64,000 nt of DNA from Hirsutella rhossiliensis (taxonomy: Eukaryota > Ascomycota > Sordariomycetes > Hypocreales > Ophiocordycipitaceae): contig NW_025408674.1 in NCBI RefSeq assembly GCF_020360975.1, positions 1,240,001 to 1,304,000 of the forward strand, given 5' to 3'. Below, in pieces: positions 58,053-64,000 of the stretch; within the stretch, counting starts at the first letter, position 1, and every line of letters starts with the position of its first letter. Both the position numbers and the translations under genes were made by a program. Below the pieces are notes generated by a model. That model saw only the letters and a program-made list of their open reading frames with translations. It was not told the origin of the DNA and made no database searches.

Positions 58053-58061
58053 CCTGCTGAG
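58053..58061. other. 9-bp C/D junction
   Basis: CCTGCTGAG between the 3' end of C and the 5' end of D; the inverse of the A/B junction at 41875-41883. Confidence 0.8.
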
Positions 58062-58142
58062 GTGCCTTGAGGAACGAAGAGACGAAAGGATCCTTCTTCC
58101 GCCACCTCCGTCAGCTTGGGCCACTTAGCGCCCCGTGCCTTG
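58062..58142 (+). repeat. Tandem duplicated 5' terminus of Helitron D (80-bp period)
   Basis: The terminus starts at 58062 and again at 58142, with the GGCCACTTAGCGCCCCG segment after each. Mirror of A. Confidence 0.85.
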
Positions 58143-58816
58143 TGCCTTGAGGAACGAAGAGACGAAAGGATCCTTCTTCCGCCCCCTCCGTAAGCTCGGG
58201 CCACTTAGCGCCCCGTGCGAGCTGCGCCAGCCTTCACCGCCACCTTCCACTCGGCTTCATGCCTTCCCGAGCCACACAACAACTCTCCTCTTTTCCGTTC
58301 TCGCCTCCACCGCCCGCGTTGACCGCTCCGGCTCCGGCCCCGCCGGCCCCGCTGCCCGGCCCCGCTACCCGGGCCGGAGCCCTACTTCGACCATGGTCCA
58401 GCCCGGCCCCCCGATTGTCCATTTGGATACGGATCCTGTGCTGGGAGACGGTCTACCCCAGAAATCGACGTCATGGGGCCCTTGTCGTATGGGCAAGGAC
58501 GCCATCCACTCCGCCAAGAACCGTACAACACATGATTGGCCCTCCCGTTTTGCGGGATGCTTCTAACCCTAAGCCCTCACTTCGTAACCGCCGCCATCCC
58601 TGCGATAGCGGAGCCATGAACCCGACGTCTCCGTCTGCCCATCTATCCTTCACGCAAGCACCTCTGAGCTTCGGCAGACTACCCCGTCCATGAGCATTCG
58701 AAACCTTTGCTGAGTTTCTCGATCACATGTCGTGGTCGCCGTCTTGCTCCCAGGTGCCAGTAATAGACTGTTTCTTTCCTTCTTCCATGCACTCGTTCGG
58801 AACCATCCCCTGCACC

Positions 58817-61800
58817 ATGCCGCGAGAACACCCAGCCACGGTCTCACCCGAAGAGGTTCGCCGCACCTTAAGGGATCTTGAATCGCGCCGGTCCTATCAG
58901 CGCCGGTCACAGACTGTCAGAGTTCCCCATGACGAGATCCTCCGTGTCTTGCACGATATGGATCGCCGGCGCGCCGAAGACCAAACCCGCCGCCGTGAAG
59001 CTCAATACCAATATGCCGCACACACGCAGCCGCCAGCCACTCCATCACCAAAACGACCTAGAGAAGAGCAAGCACTTCCCACTCCACCGCCCACGCAGCC
59101 AAGGCGCCCCCCAAAAAGGCCCCGGCCGATGCGAGAAACCGTTCAACTCCAGCGGGACTCTGTCGAGTCCACTCTACATCACTATGACGCCTGTTTCCGC
59201 GTCAAGGAGCTTGCGTCATCAACGCGATCCTGGTGCCACGAAGTTCCACTTGCCCTTCAGGTTGAGGCCTCCAAGTCTTTCTACCAAGCGTTTACGGACG
59301 AGAGGACGTTGCCGGTCTCCCACTGCGTCTTCTGCTACAGGAAGACATCGCCTTGCGAACTCACCACCATGCAGTGGAGGGGTCGTCTGTCACCCTTGCT
59401 GCTACAGACGGCCATGGCTCTCCAGGAGTGTGATGCGTGCCTTCCGTCGCACGAGGGCGCCGGAGTTGACGTGTGCCGCGAGTGTCGCGCCAGCTTCGAC
59501 AGTGGGCGGCTGCCTAAGGCCTGCTCGGTCAACAACATGGCCATCGGTTGTGAGCACCGGTACCCCGAAGAGCTTGATGACCTCTCTCCGTCGAAGAGAG
59601 ACTCATTGCCCTGCATGCACCTTTTGGCTATATCACTAAGTTCACCGTCGACAACAAGACCCGTTCGGGAATCAGTTACCGCAAGCACGTGAAAGGACAT
59701 ATTGTCGTCTTTCCGAACAAAGTGGACGATCTCGTGGCCACGGTTCTTCCTCATCCCTTGCTGCAGGCCATCGAGAACATTCACGTCTCTTGGAGCGGTT
59801 CGGCTAAGCCTGGCTCCGCAGACGTCAGAAACCTGCTTCAGGTGCGCAAATCTCGAGTGGCAGCTGCCTTGGCATGGCTACAAAGGAACAACCCGCTTTA
59901 TGAGGGTATCGCAATCAACCAAGCAGAGATGGACGGCTGGCAGTATGCCGACGGCTCCACTGTTCCGACCGTCATCATGGACCGCATGCGAAGAGAGGAA
60001 CCGTCGACTGTTGAGAAGACACAAACGGACCACATAGTCCCGGACACCGATCGAGGCTTGCAGGAAAACAGCTTTAGAAGCATCGATGAACTGGTGAACT
60101 CGATCGATCCTACTTTCATCGCCGAATCTTGCGATTTGAACTGTACTCTGTCGACCGAGCAGACTCAACCTCTCCTGGTGAGCCGGTGACTCTTGTCCCC
60201 GACTCGGCTGCCATCGGCCAGGAAGTGGACACTGTCTGTGAGACGTCTACATCCGGCATGTTTCCTCTCGATGGTCCGGCTGCCTTCGCCGAGTCCGATA
60301 AACTGTCGTTTCTGGCCGACATCGTCAACGCCAATCCGGATCGACATGGCAACTCTGTGCTGTGCGTTATGCAGGTCCAAACTACGGAGACCAGCCGTTT
60401 GTCCGAGTAGAGCGTGGTGCGGATTTTGCAGACAACCTGCACGAAGATTTCTTCCTCGAACATTTCCGAAGCTTTTCCCGGGGAAGGGGCGAAATCGAAG
60501 TGCGACTCGAGTCACAGACGACAAGGCGGCCCTGCCGACCGTCGTCCGAATCACTCGCTTAATTACTGGGCCAAATACGTATTGCAACGGCATGGAGGCC
60601 GGTTCGCCACCCATCCTGTCTTTTGTTTCTTAGTATTCAACACCCTCCTCCGCTCCTCCAACCGCCGCATCAGCATGGTTCGTGTCGCTAAAGATTCCTT
60701 CAACAGGTTTGAGCAGGCCTATGCGAACTTGACCGAGGACCGACTGAAGAGGGCCGAGGCGGAGATGCAGGAGACAAGGACTACGTCGGACCCCGACATA
60801 TCGCTCTTGCTCCGCGAGCTGTCGATTTTTGGTCATGCACAGCCACTCTCCAACGAATCCCGTCTGCTTATGCGGAGGAAGATCCAAGCTCTGGACATTT
60901 GGGCCGGTATGCCTGCAATCTGGATTACCATCAGTCCCAACGACATAAATAATCCGGTAAAGATGAAGCTTGCCATTCATAGGCTCCATGATTATGAGTC
61001 TGCAAAGGAGCTTTTGGCCGATCTCCGTGAAAGGTACGACAGAATCGCCCTCAGCACCATGGATCCGGTCAGCTCGGCCATCTTCTTCCACCGAGAAATA
61101 TCTCTATTCTTTGACAAATACGTGAACACAGGCCAGGAATCGATCTTCGGGAAGATCAGCCACTACTACGCCACGGTGGAAACGAACGAGCGAGGCAGCC
61201 TCCACTTGCATGGACTCCTCTGGCTGGACGGCAACATGCGGTTACCGAACCTGATGGACGACATGGCCAATCCCGCGGAAGAATCGTATCGTGCCCAGGT
61301 GATCCGATACATAGACTCCGTCTTTCATGAGTGCCTAGATGAAGATGCCGGAAAAGCCGTGCGACAATAGAGGAAGCCCATCGAACCCGTGGAGGAGGTC
61401 ATGAGGAGCACCTTGGCTCTCACTTCGGCCTTTGAAGACGAATCCAATTTCATCGCGTACTGTTGCCAAGTGCACTCCCACACATACACCTGCCTTAAGT
61501 ATTCTCTAAAGGGGGTCATCGAACAGGGGGCAGATCAACAGAGACGGACAGCCTGCCGCTTCAAGGCACCGTGGAAGATCTTCGAGGAGACAGGCTTCAC
61601 AGAGGATGGCTTGCTTCAGATCCGGCGCAACCATCCACTCGTCAACCGGTACAACAAGTCGTTGGCGGTCGGCCTTCGTCATAATCACGACGTCTCGATG
61701 ATCTTGACCAAAACCAAGGGCCTGGCCATGGTGTACTACATCACGAACTACGCCACCAAACTGGATACGCCGATGTGGAAGCGCATTGCTCGCCACCGAG

Positions 61801-64000
61801 GTTGCCCGCCAACTCCGCGAAGCCGGTGGTGCGAGGTGTCGCGCGCCAGGTCCCACCCTGCCCGACGACAGGCAGCAGGCAGTTTTAAACAAGAGCCGTC
61901 AGTTCCTGATGAGAACGGCAAATCGGATCTTCTCCGAGCGACAACTCTCGGCCGTCGAGGTCTGTTACCACCTCCTTGGATATGACACCGACTTTACCAA
62001 CGTGCCGCATTGGTCGTTCCTGAACTTGACGGCCCTCTACTGGACAATCTTTCGGCTATGGGCACATCTCCGCCACCAGGCCGGCGAGCTGACGGACGCT
62101 GAACAGCCCCCCGGAGACCATCCCTCTGAGGCAAGGAGGGCGAACGCTTCTATGCTTAGATGCGTACGCCTACCGGGGCCATGTTCTACGGGACTTATGC
62201 CTGTATGACTACATGTCGATGATTCATTTGGTGCGTCGAAAGGGTCGGAGTGAAGATGAATCTCACATTTTTCTCGATGGGCAGGATTCCGACTGTGACG
62301 GCTGGATGCAAAAGCTTCGACGGCCCGACCAGTACGCCGTCCCGATCTTCCAAGGATACATCAGCGACGACCATGACGACGATCACCCAGTGTATATTAA
62401 GCGGTACTCTCTAACCCCCCCGGCACCGTTTTGGCTCCGTCTGACGGCCTGTGCAGAAATTCTGTCCTACATTTGGCGTTATTCGTCCCTTGGGAAAACT
62501 TCATTTCTGAGAGCCAAGGCGATATAACCGACATATGGACGACGCATCGAGCGCGGCTTTGTCCCCGCCTCCGTTTCTACGTCTCCAACATTTGTCTTTT
62601 GAGAAAGTCTGCCGAGGACGCGCGTAAAGACGCGAAGCTCTGGGCCACTCGATCGGAGGGTGACGACACAATTGACGTCGAGTACCCACTTGACGATGGC
62701 CGCTACGAAGAGGAGCCTCCAGCGATGGCCCATCGTCAGGCCTACAGAGCTCTACTCCAGATTTTGCGAAATGCCGTGCAAGATACAGACGCCACGAAAG
62801 ACTCCCCCGTCCTTGGAGGTTTAATACGCGACCTGTGCGAAGAGAACCCGGCTGAAGAAGAACAGCCTTTTGTGCTACGTCAGGACGATCTATACCGGAA
62901 TATACCCCATGATCAAGGTGACGCCTTGTGCCAATTTCCAATCTCTCGAGACGATGTCCAAGCAGCGGCCAAAGCCCAACGACTATTGCATCTTCGGATG
63001 CTGGATGATATCGAGGCTGGTTCTCAGCGCACCGTACTGTCCGCGAATGGCACCGACATTGACGATACCCTAGCTCGTTACGGCGATATGGAGTCCGCCG
63101 CTGCGCTCCCGGGTAGTGACCTCGATGAACAAGGCCCTCGGATGCTTGTCGACGTCAGTCCGGTCACTAGCTTCGTGGAGATGGGACGCACCACCGCCGC
63201 TAGCTTTACACTGAACTATCTACAGACCATGGCCCTTCAACTCGTTTGCGTATTTCTGGACAAGTATACTGCCGATCCGGACTCAGCTGGTCAGCATCTT
63301 CAATATACCGGCGGGCCGGGAGGCACGGAAAGTCAAGGATTATCGATGCCCTGAAGGGCGTGTTCGCGGCGAGAGACCAGCCACATCTTCTGCAGATAAC
63401 CGGCACATCAGGCAGTTCGGCGGCCCAGATTGGCGGCACGACGATCCACTCGGCCTGTGGGTTAGATTCCCATCGCGATCCAAACAAACCGCCTCCCCTT
63501 CTCGGAGGCGAAGAAATGGATATGGAAACTGAAGCTGGTACTCGTGATTGACGAGGTCAGTATGCTGGGAGGAGCCACTCTGCACAACGTCAGTCGTCAC
63601 CTGCAGGCACTCCGTGACTGTCCGGACGAGCCGTTTGGTGGGATGCCTGTCGTTCTACTGATGGGAGACTTCTACCAGTTCGCCCCCGTGCGGGAAACAA
63701 GCCTCCTGATCAACAGACCGCCGGACCGAACACAGACCCCCCTGCGACAAGCCACCATCTCTCACCACAGCGGCTGCAGATTGTGGTACATGTTCAAAAC
63801 CGTTGTGCTCCTCGAAGACCAAGTCCGCGCACGCAACGATCCCCAACTCCGCGCACTCCTGGATCGAGTCCGTAACGGCCGGCAGACCCAGCAAGATCTG
63901 AGCTTGCTCAATGCCAACATTGTAGGACGCTCCCAAATCACCTTCCATGACGGTTTGCGTGCTATAACGCCGCTGAACCGCACCCGGTGGGCCCTCAACA
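58817..64000 (+). pseudogene. Helitron D Rep-helicase, frameshifted, shared TAG, 3' part outside window
   Basis: Start ATG 58817 (MPREHPATVSPEE). The N-terminus and Cys cluster are open to about 59590, where a base is missing in the LSPVEERL codons that are intact in A. The DUF6570-like domain continues in a second frame (59689-60189). Rep is open over 60414-61370 with HUH motif RGSLHLHGLLWLDG (about 61190-61230) and ends at TAG 61368-61370, shared with A. Y2 motif VYYITNYATK is at about 61731-61760. The linker and start of the helicase are open over 62431-63354; the Walker A codons are disrupted by one lost base (63326) that is intact in A. DEVSMLGG (about 63550) and GDFYQF (about 63665) follow in other frames. 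Confidence 0.85.

Larger units (their letters stand above)
58062..64000 (+). mobile_element. Helitron D (continues beyond window)
   Basis: Plus-strand copy matching A. The 5' terminus GTGCCTTGAGG is present twice, at 58062 and 58142, as in A. The helicase part is cut by the window end, so the accessory ORF and the 3' terminus are not seen. Most of it is nearly identical to A, but from about 63770 the differences become frequent. Confidence 0.85.

Noticed and set aside
1..64000. CRISPR arrays, bacterial operons or phage modules
   Set aside because: No regularly spaced repeats. Gene content and introns are fungal.

Overview
The window looks like a transposon-rich, gene-poor accessory region of a filamentous ascomycete (Pezizomycotina). 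The evidence is short GT-AG introns, fungal families (DUF3723-like, patatin with RING finger, Ulp1-like, ferric-reductase-like) and fungal mobile elements (Helitron2-type Helitrons, a Tad-like LINE, hAT, MULE, solo LTR). The genus cannot be fixed by eye. Almost every gene is broken by one-base frameshifts. In the right half this can be tested, because copies exist in both orientations, and several breaks are private to one copy and lie in short homopolymers, as consensus errors would.

Layout. 1-4925: 3' part of a degenerate Helitron (E, + strand) ending in an inverted repeat and hairpin. 5.0-12.2 kb: small coiled-coil ORFs, a damaged Ulp1-like protease gene (-) and a damaged J-domain-like gene (+). 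12354-12541: solo LTR with 5-bp target duplication. 12.8-14.4 kb: DUF3723-like gene (-). 14.6-15.7 kb: kinase-like gene with degenerate catalytic loop. 15751-18625: complete hAT element with 8-bp target duplication, inserted a few codons into a ferric-reductase-like gene that continues to 20425. 21.9-25.2 kb: patatin-like phospholipase gene with RING finger (-). 27842-33241: near full-length Tad-like LINE (-) with a 16-bp target duplication and a (CTA)n tail.

34156-64000: four related Helitrons in two head-to-tail dimers facing away from each other. A (34156-41874) and B (41884-49443) lie on the minus strand; C (50557-58052) and D (58062 to beyond the window) on the plus strand. B matches C and A matches D, so the right dimer is an inverted copy of the left one. 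The 1.1 kb between them holds a MULE transposase fragment and is not duplicated. Each Helitron encodes a Rep (HUH/Y2) plus PIF1-type helicase protein of about 2,000 codons. A, B and C also carry a convergent accessory ORF of about 222 codons; for D that position lies beyond the window.

The inner edges of the inverted repeat fall exactly on Helitron 5' termini, and the A/B and C/D junctions are identical. This suggests the dimer behaved as one mobile unit, or that the locus is a Helitron-bounded inverted duplication. The third possibility is an assembly artefact.
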